From assembly GCA_964484465.1 (NCBI GenBank), contig CAZAFL010000004.1, forward strand, positions 1 through 64,000: a stretch of DNA of 64,000 nt. Reading direction: 5' to 3'. The position numbers and the translations under genes were made by a program. A model generated the notes under the pieces. It searched no databases. It had not been told where the DNA came from and saw only the letters and a program-made list of their open reading frames with translations. The number at the start of each line of letters is the position of its first letter. The first letter of the stretch is position 1. This stretch comes from CAZAFL01 sp964484465. GTDB taxonomy: Bacteria; Bacteroidota; Ignavibacteria; UBA10030; SZUA-254. This document shows positions 32,924 through 41,034 of this stretch, in pieces.

Positions 32924-33798
32924 TGTCTCGGCTTCATTCGAAATGTGTCGGTAAACCTGCGGCCAATTTCATGGATGAAATGCTTCACCGAAAAAAGGTT
33001 ATATTTAATGATTAAAAAAATTCTGAACGGCAACAGTGGAGAAGCTTTTACATTCGACTCTGTTCCATTACCGGCTGAACGCTGAAGGAGAGTCAGATCA
33101 AAAAAACTGTCCTTGATTCCAAGAATAACCGATTGTTTGTCTATACAATTACGCGGAACTTCAAGGTCGAGATAGCCGACGCTGAATCCATGCCGCCGTA
33201 AACGATCCAATAAATCCCGGCCGTACGACCTGTACGCTAATGTTTGTCCCCCTCCGCCGTGATATTCCGGTGGAAGTAGATGAATATCTTTGTCCCCTGC
33301 AACCTTTACTCTTACTAACGTCTGTTCCAGGTTATGGTCGTACGGAACGGTCAGAATAAAAACACCTTCTTTCTTTAACACACGAAAGACTTCGGCAAAC
33401 GCCTTATCATCCTCTCGAACGTGTTCAAAGACATCGGTTGCTATAATGACGTCAAACTGATTGTCCGGATACGCCATGTTTTGAAAATCAGCGTATCGTG
33501 TGAACGGCTTGTTGATGAGGTCCGATTCGGGATTGTATTCGGTGTTGTAATACTCGAATTTTTCCTTCAGCATCATGGGATATGAACTTCTCCCGCTCGA
33601 TTCAAGAATGCGAAGATGTTTTTCCGGTTGCCATGCGGCAAGCGGAACGCCCGCAGTCCCCCTCCACAACCCAAAAGCGTAGATGACCGCGCGATGACGA
33701 CTCGACGCGCTGCAGTTCGCGCAGAGATTTCCCTCACGCCCTCCTTCCTTGAGCAGGAACTTCCCTTCATTTCCGCAAATGTTACATTTTGCAGTCAC
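32920..33798 (-). CDS. SAM methyltransferase with N-terminal zinc ribbon
   Basis: About 292 residues. CNICGN and CANCSASSRHR near the N terminus are a four-Cys ribbon. The methyltransferase region lacks a textbook glycine motif but has VIIATDVFEHVREDDKAF and VLKKEGVFILTVPYDHN, as in Methyltransf_11-type enzymes. The C-terminal quarter is basic and hydrophobic and may touch the membrane. Substrate unknown; the operon setting suggests a glycan. Confidence 0.8.
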   Translation of the reverse strand: MTAKCNICGNEGKFLLKEGGREGNLCANCSASSRHRAVIYAFGLWRGTAGVPLAAWQPEKHLRILESSGRSSYPMMLKEKFEYYNTEYNPESDLINKPFTRYADFQNMAYPDNQFDVIIATDVFEHVREDDKAFAEVFRVLKKEGVFILTVPYDHNLEQTLVRVKVAGDKDIHLLPPEYHGGGGQTLAYRSYGRDLLDRLRRHGFSVGYLDLEVPRNCIDKQSVILGIKDSFFDLTLLQRSAGNGTESNVKASPLLPFRIFLIIKYNLFSVKHFIHEIGRRFTDTFRMKPRH

Positions 33799-33830
33799 AA
33801 AACACTTTGAAATGTTGTATCATAAAAAAT

Positions 33831-34934
33831 CTAAACATGCTGAAGGATAATATCGACAATCCGCGCCGCAGACTTTCCGTCGCCGTAGGGATTTGCCTTT
33901 GTTGCCATTGATTTATATTCGTCGGGATTCAATAGTAACCGTTGAGCTTCTTCAATAATCCGCTGTTTATTTGTCCCAACGAGCTTACCCGTCCCTGCCT
34001 CGATTGCCTCGGGACGCTCAGTTGTCGTTCTCAATACAAGCACTGGCTTACCAAGACTTGGAGCTTCCTCCTGAACCCCGCCGGAATCGGTCAGAATCAA
34101 ATAACATTTATTCATGAGCTGGACAAACGGACGATATTCCATCGGTTCGATGAGATGGACACGGGGCACATTTGCGAGAATAGTTTGCGCAGTCATTCTG
34201 ACATTGGGATTCGGATGGACGGGGTAGACAAGCTCAACATCGGAGTTCTGCTCTACCAGAAATCGGCACGCCGAAAAAATATCCGACATTGGCTCGCCGA
34301 AGTTTTCACGCCGATGTGATGTCAGCAACAACACCCGACGATTCTTGAAATCGATTTCACTCAACGGCGGTTCCGGAAAACGATATTCCGGGTCGACGAT
34401 CATGAATAACGCATCGATAACGGTATTGCCTGTCACGTAAATATGTTCGGGAGAAATACCTTCGGCAAGCAGATTTTTCTTTGCCCATTCGGTCGGTGCA
34501 AAATGAAATTCCGTCAAGCGCGTCGTTAATTGCCGGTTAAGTTCTTCCGGGTAGGGATTCAACTTATTCCATGTACGAAGACCTGCTTCAACATGCCCTA
34601 CCGGAATTTTCAAATAAAACGCCGCAAGGCTTGTTGCAAATGTCGTTGTCGTATCTCCTTGCACAAGAAGGACATCGGGTTTTTCTTTCAGCAGTACCGG
34701 CTTGATCTCGTTCAGAACCCGCGAAGTAATGTGAAACAGGTCCTGATTGTGCTGCATGATATCGAGGTCATAGTGAGGCGTAATATTGAATACTTCCAGC
34801 TTCTGGTCCAGCATCTGCCGGTGCTGTGCCGTGACGATGACAATGTGGTCGACATGCCGGCGTTCGAGCTCCTTCACAACGGGGGCCATCTTGATCGCTT
34901 CGGGTCGGGTACCAAAAACTATGGCGACTTTCAA
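33831..34934 (-). CDS. wecB: UDP-N-acetylglucosamine 2-epimerase (non-hydrolysing)
   Basis: About 367 residues. VAIVFGTRPEAIKMAPVV at the N terminus, VQGDTTTTFA, HVEAGLRTWNKLNPYPEELN and LTDSGGVQEEAPSLGKPVL are all family signatures. It interconverts UDP-GlcNAc and UDP-ManNAc, the precursor of ManNAc-type sugars. The frame runs upstream to a GTG at 34979 inside the previous gene, but family members begin at MKV-IVFGTRPEA, which corresponds to a TTG at 34934 with a 16-base intergenic gap. I use that start; it has no strong ribosome binding site. No ManNAc dehydrogenase (WecC) is present. Confidence 0.92.
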   Translation of the reverse strand: MKVAIVFGTRPEAIKMAPVVKELERRHVDHIVIVTAQHRQMLDQKLEVFNITPHYDLDIMQHNQDLFHITSRVLNEIKPVLLKEKPDVLLVQGDTTTTFATSLAAFYLKIPVGHVEAGLRTWNKLNPYPEELNRQLTTRLTEFHFAPTEWAKKNLLAEGISPEHIYVTGNTVIDALFMIVDPEYRFPEPPLSEIDFKNRRVLLLTSHRRENFGEPMSDIFSACRFLVEQNSDVELVYPVHPNPNVRMTAQTILANVPRVHLIEPMEYRPFVQLMNKCYLILTDSGGVQEEAPSLGKPVLVLRTTTERPEAIEAGTGKLVGTNKQRIIEEAQRLLLNPDEYKSMATKANPYGDGKSAARIVDIILQHV

Positions 34935-34950
34935 TTGACAGTCCGTGCTC

Positions 34951-35733
34951 TTAACGATGCGAAAGTAAATAAACCACACCCGAAGTCAACAACTCACCTA
35001 CGAGAGGTATGTCGGCAACAGCATTTCCTCTCAACGGTTTTAATCCGAAGCGGATATGGTTCGTACTAATAACGTATGCTTGTTTACCTGCTATATTGAG
35101 CCCTGCATCGGGAAGCAATTGTTCAAATTTACGCATGCTCATCTTTAGTGTCCCGAGTTTTTGTATTTCTTCGACGAAAGCCGGGTGTTCTTTTTTCAAA
35201 CGCGGGAAAACCTTTGTCAGCATGAACGGGACAAGATGGATGAATGGAAGCCGTGCAAACCATGTTCGCATCAATTGCTGATGACCGCCGAAAGCCGAGT
35301 AATAAGGTGGAAAAGTTATCAATAATTTTCCATTCGGCGACAGGTATGATTTTAATGTCTGAAGAGATTCCAGCTTATGTTCGAGGTGCTCGAAAACATC
35401 GTGAAGGACGACGAGGTCGAAGTGTTCGCCTGCAAACGGAACAGGATGAAGATAAATATTGCCGACGGTGAGAGTCATTGCTCGCCCATCATTCATTTGC
35501 AAAGCCCGCTCGACCCTCCGGGGTTCGATATCATACCCTTTACAAATCATTCCGGCGTCGAACAATGCTGCAAGGCCGCCCCCGTCTCCGCATCCAACAT
35601 CCAGCATCCGGGCTCCTTCCGTTTTCACCCCCCAGGATTTCATCAGGGGAACAAGATACTTTGCTACAACATCGTACTCATATTGCCAATAGAATTTTTC
35701 ATGCTCCGTAAGCTCAATCATAGTGTTGTTCAT
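34951..35733 (-). CDS. class I SAM methyltransferase
   Basis: About 260 residues. ARMLDVGCGDGGGLAALFDAG, CKGYDIEP and LVVLHDVFEHLEHKLESLQ are SAM-binding and post-motif segments of a Methyltransf_23-like fold; a C-terminal hydrophobic region follows. The start codon overlaps the stop of the GT4 gene by four bases (ATGA). Its substrate is unknown; the operon suggests a sugar. Confidence 0.85.
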   Translation of the reverse strand: MNNTMIELTEHEKFYWQYEYDVVAKYLVPLMKSWGVKTEGARMLDVGCGDGGGLAALFDAGMICKGYDIEPRRVERALQMNDGRAMTLTVGNIYLHPVPFAGEHFDLVVLHDVFEHLEHKLESLQTLKSYLSPNGKLLITFPPYYSAFGGHQQLMRTWFARLPFIHLVPFMLTKVFPRLKKEHPAFVEEIQKLGTLKMSMRKFEQLLPDAGLNIAGKQAYVISTNHIRFGLKPLRGNAVADIPLVGELLTSGVVYLLSHR

Positions 35734-36872
35734 CCGGAACGCACCAGCTCTTCAATGTTCCGAGCCAAATAATCCCATGAATACCTGTGCTTCACCTCTT
35801 TTACATTTGCGGCAAACATTGCTTCTTTTTGTTCCCGGTAAAACCTCGCTATGCCATCAGCAAGGGCCGTCGGGTCATCGGGCGGAACGATAAAGCCGGT
35901 TTTCCCGTCGAGGACGACCTCGGCAAGCCCGCCTACGTTTGTTGCGATGACGGGTTTATCAAAGTTATAAGCAATCTGAACGATGCCGCTTTGCGTCGCT
36001 GAACGGTACGGCAATACCACAACATCGGCGGCCGAGAAGTAGACGGCAACCTGACTCGTCGGAACATATTCGGAAACAAAACGCACACAGCCTTCAATGC
36101 CCAGGTCATGGACACGAGAACGATACTTTCCTTCATCATCATAAAATTCACCGGCTGCAAGGAGTAAAGGAACTCCCCCTACAATTTTTTCTGCACGGTC
36201 GTTGAGTAATTTCATTGTCTCCAGCAGTACCATCAGTCCTTTGTAAGCGCGCACATACCCGAAATACAAAATAGTGTTTTCGTCCGATATTCTCAAGACA
36301 CTTTTTGCCTCCGCTTTGGAAAGCGGCGCCCCAAAATTCTCGTACACCGGATGTGCAACTTTACGATATCGGGCAGCAGGAAAATAATGATTCAAATCTC
36401 TCTCAACTTCATCCGATTGCACGATAAAAAAATCAGCCTGTCTGAATGCGTACCTCGTCAAGAAAACATCACCCGTCCGTTTCTCATGAGGAATAATATT
36501 GTCGCAAATGAAAAGCACTTTCGCCTTGGTACGCTTTCTCACAATCCGCGCAATTGTTCCGAAACACGGGGCGAAAAATGGCATCCAGTATTTGAAGATG
36601 AGAAGGTCAGGTTTGAGAGTGCAGATATGTTTTGCTACACTCAGCCAGTTGAACGGATTGACAGAGTCAAGTAATTGAGGAGCGGGTAAGGTTTCGGGTT
36701 GTTCGCCTTTTTCCTGCTGAGAGGTTCCCGGAAAAAAGAGCGAGGGATACTGACGCTTAAACGTAATCGTTTCCACGTCGTGACGCTGCCGCAAATGAGA
36801 TGCAAGGAGCGCGTTGAAATGAGCAATCCCGCCGCGCAGCGGATATGCCGTTCCAACGATAATAATTTTCAT
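35730..36872 (-). CDS. GT4-family glycosyltransferase
   Basis: About 380 residues. KIIIVGTAYPLRGGIAHFNALLASHL is the acceptor-side loop. The C-terminal fold has LYFGYVRAYKGLMVLLET, VVVLPYRSATQSGIVQIAYNFDKPVIAT and VGGLAEVVLDGKTGFIV. In place of the usual first Glu of E-x7-E it has a Ser/Gln pair. It adds a sugar to the growing repeat unit. It follows the GT9 gene by 31 bases. Confidence 0.87.
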   Translation of the reverse strand: MKIIIVGTAYPLRGGIAHFNALLASHLRQRHDVETITFKRQYPSLFFPGTSQQEKGEQPETLPAPQLLDSVNPFNWLSVAKHICTLKPDLLIFKYWMPFFAPCFGTIARIVRKRTKAKVLFICDNIIPHEKRTGDVFLTRYAFRQADFFIVQSDEVERDLNHYFPAARYRKVAHPVYENFGAPLSKAEAKSVLRISDENTILYFGYVRAYKGLMVLLETMKLLNDRAEKIVGGVPLLLAAGEFYDDEGKYRSRVHDLGIEGCVRFVSEYVPTSQVAVYFSAADVVVLPYRSATQSGIVQIAYNFDKPVIATNVGGLAEVVLDGKTGFIVPPDDPTALADGIARFYREQKEAMFAANVKEVKHRYSWDYLARNIEELVRSG

Positions 36873-36903
36873 CCCGCTTGCTCCGATTCAGGCTGCAGTG
36901 ACG

Positions 36904-37986
36904 TCATGAACCGGAAAGCAACCGCAGACATGCATCGAAGACCCGTTCGACCGAAAGATATTGCATACAATTATTCGGACAAGTAGGAGAGTAGAAACAA
37001 TTACATTCAAAATCAGGTTCGAGAATCTCTCCACGGCCGTACAATTCGAATTCGTGCTTGTTAAAGATATTGTTGAACAATACGATTTTCTTCCCATAGC
37101 CTATGGCAAGATGCATTGCCATCGTCACCGCTGTGACAATCAACTGACACCTGTTGACCTCGCTCATGAATTGACTGAGAGAGAAATGCCCGAGGTACAA
37201 CGCACCACTCTGGCGAGCGAGCTTCATGTTCTTTTTGTGTTCCTGCTCTCCCCCGAGCAAGAGCGGAACATAACCTGCCTTCTTCAGTTTCTTTGCCAGC
37301 AAAATCCAATACTTGTCGGGCCAGAGGCGGGACGTCCACCGTCCACCGCAACCTGTGTTCAAACCGATAATTTTCTTTTTCGCCGGAAGCTTCCATTGAA
37401 AATTTCCTACCTCCGGCATAATGTACTCTTCACGGGCAAACGTGAAATCACAGATTTCAAATATCTCCTGCTGGTAGCACTTTGTATTCGCTTTGCTGAG
37501 GTCATCGAACACACCGGTGAGGTATTTGTGTTCTGCCGCCGGACCAAGTGGCACGCATTTGCCGTTCTCCAAAGAAAACCCTTTTTTTACTCGTCCGGAG
37601 AGGGTCGCACATAGTGCACATGCTTCTTTGTCTTTGTCGAGATTGTAAATCGTATCGAAGGCAACTGCCCGGAGAGTTGCGAGGCTCTGCGCGGTGAAGG
37701 GGAGAATGACATCGACAGTTTTCGGAATAACATCAGGCGTCAGAGTAAGCCACCAGATTTCAGCATGGGGGTCTTCTTCTTTTAATTTCCGAAGAAGTGG
37801 CGTGGTCCTGATGACATCACCGATAGCACCAAGTTTTATGATGAGGATTTTTCCGCCCGTTGGGTCATAATATTGACAGTCACGTCCCTCCCGGTCAATG
37901 CAATGCACTTGATGTTCTTTGTGCGGTTTGCAGGGCACATCTCCCCGAAAATGGCGGCAATCTCTCTTTAACTGAGAAAACGTCAT
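36904..37986 (-). CDS. GT9-family (heptosyltransferase-like) with Cys-rich N terminus
   Basis: About 360 residues. The GT9 core starts with ILIIKLGAIGDVIRTTPLLRKLKE and has GLNTGCGGRWTSRLWPDKYW and a C-terminal HLAIGYGKKIVLFNN. GT9 enzymes (WaaC/WaaF-like) add heptose or related sugars to lipopolysaccharide core. Unusually, about 45 residues precede the core and hold Cys10, Cys19, Cys29 and Cys37 with interspersed His (CRHFRGDVPCKPHKEH), which looks like a metal-binding mini-domain. It lies between a GT2 (21 bases upstream) and a GT4 gene. Confidence 0.86.
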   Translation of the reverse strand: MTFSQLKRDCRHFRGDVPCKPHKEHQVHCIDREGRDCQYYDPTGGKILIIKLGAIGDVIRTTPLLRKLKEEDPHAEIWWLTLTPDVIPKTVDVILPFTAQSLATLRAVAFDTIYNLDKDKEACALCATLSGRVKKGFSLENGKCVPLGPAAEHKYLTGVFDDLSKANTKCYQQEIFEICDFTFAREEYIMPEVGNFQWKLPAKKKIIGLNTGCGGRWTSRLWPDKYWILLAKKLKKAGYVPLLLGGEQEHKKNMKLARQSGALYLGHFSLSQFMSEVNRCQLIVTAVTMAMHLAIGYGKKIVLFNNIFNKHEFELYGRGEILEPDFECNCFYSPTCPNNCMQYLSVERVFDACLRLLSGS

Positions 37987-38007
37987 CGACCGCCTGAGGA
38001 AGGAATG

Positions 38008-39141
38008 TTATTTCCAGACTTCACGAATGGAGTATTCCTCTTCGGCGCTCAGCCGTGTTTTCGAAATCATCTCGCCGAGAAGTCCAACCGAAATAAACTG
38101 CACCCCCACAATAATGAGCAGGATCCCGCCGACAAACAACGGCCGGTTGCCAAGAGACATTCCTTCCGCAAATTTGAGGATGACAAGATAGAGGTCGATA
38201 ACAAAGCCGGCAAGAAAGAAGACTAATCCCCAAAAACCAAAAAGATGTAATGGACGACGAAAATATCGTGTGGTGAAAAGTACCGTAAGCAGGTCGAGGA
38301 ACCCTTTCCAAAACCTTCCCATCCCAAATTTCGTCTTGCCATATTTTCTGGCATGATGCTGAACGGGTACCTCGCCGACCTTAAAACCCTGCCATGCGGC
38401 AAGGACCGGAATATATCTGTGCAGTTCGCCGTAAACTTTGACTTCCTTCACAACTTCCTTACGGTATGCTTTCAGCCCGCAGTTGAAGTCATGAATGCGG
38501 ATACCGGTAAGAACCGAAGTGACAAAATTAAAAAACCGGGAGGGGATGGTTTTCGTCAATGGGTCGAACCGTTTCTTTTTCCAGCCGGAAATAAGATCGT
38601 ATCCTTTTTTGATTTCATGCACAAGGTTTGGAATTTCATTCGGGTCATCCTGAAGGTCGGCATCCATCGTGATTACAAATTCACCCCGTGCATGATGGAA
38701 TCCGACGGACAGGGCAGCAGATTTTCCATAATTACGCCGGAAACGGATTATTTTTACCCTCCGGTCACGGTGGCGAAGGTCGTGAAGAACGCGCATTGAG
38801 CCATCAGTACTTCCGTCATCGACGAAAATAATTTCATACCTCCCTGTCCGATTCAGGGCACTCTTTAATTTTTCGTACAATTCACGTAACGACTGTTCTT
38901 CATTATATAACGGGATGACAACTGAGATCTCAGTCGCCCCATCATGACGTTGTTGACCGTCGGTGCGCTTGCCCTGCTGCTGCCGTTGTCCTTGCGGATG
39001 AAACTGCCGGTTTCTTCCCCTGCGCTGCTGTTGCGGGGCGGTTTCGGGCGGAACAACAGGAGAAGGAGCTTGTTGCTGCTGTGGAGATGACGGTGTTTCG
39101 CTATTCGGTTGAATCCCTGTAACCTGCTCTGGATCTTCCAT
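38008..39141 (-). CDS. DPM1/ArnC-like GT2 with Gln/Pro-rich N-terminal tail
   Basis: About 377 residues. Residues 70-290 are a GT2 core of the polyprenyl-phosphate-sugar synthase kind: ISVVIPLYNEEQSLRELYEKL, IIFVDDGSTDGSMRVL, ITMDADLQDDPNEIPNLV and NYGKSAALSVGF. Two membrane helices near 290-350 resemble ArnC/GtrB. It would make a polyprenyl-phosphate sugar used by GT-C enzymes such as those at 4513 or 14627. The first 65 residues are unusually rich in Gln, Pro and Arg (for example QQQQAPSPVVPPETAPQQQR) and look disordered. It is the first gene of the operon that runs to 31991. Confidence 0.88.
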   Translation of the reverse strand: MEDPEQVTGIQPNSETPSSPQQQQAPSPVVPPETAPQQQRRGRNRQFHPQGQRQQQGKRTDGQQRHDGATEISVVIPLYNEEQSLRELYEKLKSALNRTGRYEIIFVDDGSTDGSMRVLHDLRHRDRRVKIIRFRRNYGKSAALSVGFHHARGEFVITMDADLQDDPNEIPNLVHEIKKGYDLISGWKKKRFDPLTKTIPSRFFNFVTSVLTGIRIHDFNCGLKAYRKEVVKEVKVYGELHRYIPVLAAWQGFKVGEVPVQHHARKYGKTKFGMGRFWKGFLDLLTVLFTTRYFRRPLHLFGFWGLVFFLAGFVIDLYLVILKFAEGMSLGNRPLFVGGILLIIVGVQFISVGLLGEMISKTRLSAEEEYSIREVWK

Positions 39142-39168
39142 TTAACTCTCTTTGTGTTTTCGTGCTAT

Positions 39169-39197
39169 AACATACGATTTTTTGAGGAGAGAATCAA
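39169..39197 (-). promoter_or_regulatory. promoter of the GT2-to-GT2 polysaccharide operon
   Basis: On the minus strand TTGATT (39192-39197), 17 bases, TATGTT (39169-39174), about 22 bases before the start region at 39141. Confidence 0.55.
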
Positions 39198-39241
39198 AGG
39201 CAAAGACTAGCGGCATAGCATCATTCCCGAAATCGGTAGAA

Positions 39242-39290
39242 AGGACAGGAATTTTATGTCCCAAAAAGGACCGAATTGGAATTCTGTCCT
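39242..39290. repeat. inverted repeat in an intergenic region
   Basis: AGGACAGgAATT (39242-39253) and AATTCTGTCCT (39280-39290) pair over 11 bases with one bulge. It lies upstream of the promoter at 39169 in the 322-base gap 39142-39463, and could be a regulator site or a leader hairpin; no further copy was noticed. The rest of the gap holds only the promoter and the terminator listed here. Confidence 0.45.
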
Positions 39291-39389
39291 ACCCTAAAAT
39301 AACCTTTCTTATCAAGTCGATACCCAACCACAAACGCCTCCCCTTTTGATCTGTTGGAAATTATAAAAGGCAACGTACTTGCAAATCTG

Positions 39390-39437
39390 AAAAAAGGAGA
39401 GACTCCCCCAACCCTCGAAGATATTGAAGGAGTCTCT
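39390..39437 (-). terminator. rho-independent terminator of the histone H1-like gene
   Basis: AGAGACTCC (39398-39406) pairs with GGAGTCTCT (39429-39437), a perfect 9-base stem with a 22-base loop; on the minus strand CCTTTTTT follows. It lies 27 bases past the stop codon at 39464. Confidence 0.75.
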
Positions 39438-39463
39438 TGTGGTTAACTCAAAAGAAGGGCGAG

Positions 39464-39664
39464 TTATGCGCCGCCGCCTTCGGTTTCCTTTGCCTTCATC
39501 TTGATTTCCTGGATTTCCTTACGGATTTCCTGGGCTTTCTTTTTTAACTCATTCATTTCTTTGCGTACACGTGTTCCTGCCGACTTGTTCCCTTTCTCAT
39601 AGAACTTGATGAAATCTTTCTCGAATGTAGTCAGCAAGTCGCGTAATTCGGTGAATCTGCTCAT
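39464..39664 (-). CDS. histone H1-like (Hc1-type) small protein
   Basis: 66 residues. FTELRDLLTTFEKDFIKFYEKGNKSAGTRVRKEMNELKKKAQEIRKEIQE matches the short histone H1-like proteins that are common in Bacteroidota and relatives of chlamydial Hc1. They are presumed nucleoid or DNA-binding proteins. Here the tail (MKAKETEGGGA) lacks the long Lys/Ala-rich stretch of Hc1. GGAGGG lies five bases before the ATG, and both lie in a perfect palindrome (39663-39679), so translation may be controlled by RNA folding (inference). A clear terminator follows, so it is a single-gene unit. Confidence 0.85.
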   Translation of the reverse strand: MSRFTELRDLLTTFEKDFIKFYEKGNKSAGTRVRKEMNELKKKAQEIRKEIQEIKMKAKETEGGGA

Positions 39665-39679
39665 ATGGACCCTCCATAT
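39663..39679 (-). promoter_or_regulatory. palindrome enclosing the ribosome binding site and start codon
   Basis: On the minus strand ATATGGA-GGG-TCCATAT is a perfect 7-base inverted repeat that contains the Shine-Dalgarno (GGAGGG) and reaches into the ATG of the histone H1-like gene. It could be an RNA hairpin that limits translation, or a protein-binding site. Confidence 0.45.
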
Positions 39680-39766
39680 TGTTTGTGATTTTGATCCCGT
39701 CTGTAACGACGAGTCCCCGAAGGGAATTGGCTATATTTATTACTCAACTTTATATCAAATTTTCTC

Positions 39767-40879
39767 TTATTTCTTCATCATCTTCTTCTGAGCTTTACTG
39801 TACTCCCTGTACAGGCCGCCCATCAAAGCTTCACGTCTGTCATATAATCGTTTCAGCGGCCGTGGTTTAACCTTTGCGAGCGCATACGACGCCAAAATCG
39901 GAAGAGCCACAGTACTATCAAGGTATGCTACAACGGCATCAGGAAGTTTATCAGGGTCGACTTTTCCCCATGTTACCGCCTCAGCAGGAGTAGCTCCTGA
40001 AAGGCCGCCGGTATCTGGACGAGCATCAGTGACCTGAAGGTAATAATCATGACCTTTTTCATCGATTTTCAGTACCTCCTGGATTTGCGGTTCAGTTTGA
40101 AGAACAAAATTTTTCGGCGAACCGCCGCCCAAAATTAATACCCCGCTTTGTCCCCCGCTCTGTTTTGCCGCAAGAACTATTGCGGCAGTTTCATTGACAT
40201 CCAATAAAACATCCAGCTTGATTTTATAACCGGATAATGCTACTTCTGCAATATTCATACCGATAGAACTGTCACCTGGTGAAGAGGTATAAACAGGGAT
40301 ACCGCATTTATACGCTGTTGCTAAGACGCTGCTGTATTTGATGCCCAGAATACGTTCCCGCTCGGAGATATATTTTCCAAGACGGTAATGCAGTTCCGCA
40401 GTGCCCATCTCGGTCTGAAATTCATGTAATCTCAATAATTTTCGAAAAAAATCGTCGGTAGAAAGCAAAACATCATATTCAAACAGGATATCGTAAATCC
40501 GTATGATTCCTTCCTTTCGTAACAGGCGGTCATCTGTGAATGGTGTACCCCGATGCAACGTATGCCCTATCGCAAAATGAGTGTCGTGATATAAATTCGC
40601 TCCGGTGCTTACGACCCAATCGATAAAACCAGCTTTCATAAGCGGAACGATGCATGAGCCACCCAAGCCGGCAGGCGTAAGAGCGCCTGTAACACTCATT
40701 CCCACAGTCGCATTCGGCGCAAGCATTTTATCGGTGAAAAGCTGCGCTGCCTCGCGCAATCTGCCTGCATTGTATGCCTGAAAATAATCATCCACGAGTC
40801 GCCGAATAGTAATATCCTTTGGTATCGGCTTTGGATTGATGGGTTTTCCCTTAAGAAACTTACGGTTAGCCCTCATCAT
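39767..40879 (-). CDS. deoxyhypusine synthase-like enzyme
   Basis: About 370 residues along the whole length of the deoxyhypusine synthase family. It keeps the NAD-binding and active-site blocks STGANLYHDTHF, PVYTSSPGDSSIG, LILGGGSPKNF and SGATPAEAVTWGKV, with Lys306 matching the catalytic Lys of eukaryotic DHS. Eukaryotic DHS moves an aminobutyl group from spermidine to eIF5A. Bacteria lack eIF5A, so family members there are thought to act on free polyamines, for instance to make homospermidine; the substrate here is not known. It starts with two ATG codons and no clear ribosome binding site, with a promoter at 40926-40953. Confidence 0.88.
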   Translation of the reverse strand: MMRANRKFLKGKPINPKPIPKDITIRRLVDDYFQAYNAGRLREAAQLFTDKMLAPNATVGMSVTGALTPAGLGGSCIVPLMKAGFIDWVVSTGANLYHDTHFAIGHTLHRGTPFTDDRLLRKEGIIRIYDILFEYDVLLSTDDFFRKLLRLHEFQTEMGTAELHYRLGKYISERERILGIKYSSVLATAYKCGIPVYTSSPGDSSIGMNIAEVALSGYKIKLDVLLDVNETAAIVLAAKQSGGQSGVLILGGGSPKNFVLQTEPQIQEVLKIDEKGHDYYLQVTDARPDTGGLSGATPAEAVTWGKVDPDKLPDAVVAYLDSTVALPILASYALAKVKPRPLKRLYDRREALMGGLYREYSKAQKKMMKK

Positions 40880-40925
40880 TTAATCATAAAAAAGAAAGGA
40901 GCCATGATAAGTTAAACATGGCACA

Positions 40926-40953
40926 AATATAGCAAAATGGAAGAATTAAGCAA
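40926..40953 (-). promoter_or_regulatory. promoter of the deoxyhypusine synthase-like gene
   Basis: On the minus strand TTGCTT (40948-40953), 16 bases, TATATT (40926-40931). The same site also fits the Bacteroidetes TTG-N19-TAnnTTTG pattern (TATATTTG). Confidence 0.5.
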
Positions 40954-40955
40954 GG

Positions 40956-40982
40956 AAAATCTTTCGTTTTTTGAAAGATTTT
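40956..40982 (-). terminator. AT-rich hairpin, probable terminator of the SDR gene
   Basis: AAAATCTTTC and GAAAGATTTT form a 10-base stem with a 7-base loop, 52 bases past the SDR stop on the minus strand. The stem is AT-rich and the U-run lies within it, so efficiency is uncertain. Confidence 0.45.
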
Positions 40983-41034
40983 AAGGGTGTGGTTAAAACA
41001 CCAAAAAATAGGGCGTTTTTTATGGTTTATTAAA

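Noticed and set aside
36961..37614. 217-residue plus-strand frame
   Set aside because: Antisense to the GT9 gene and without domain signatures.
38950..39141. Gln-rich tail of the GT2 as a mis-called start
   Set aside because: A promoter and start lie just upstream of this tail and there is no good internal start with a ribosome site before the catalytic domain; kept as part of the gene but reported as odd.
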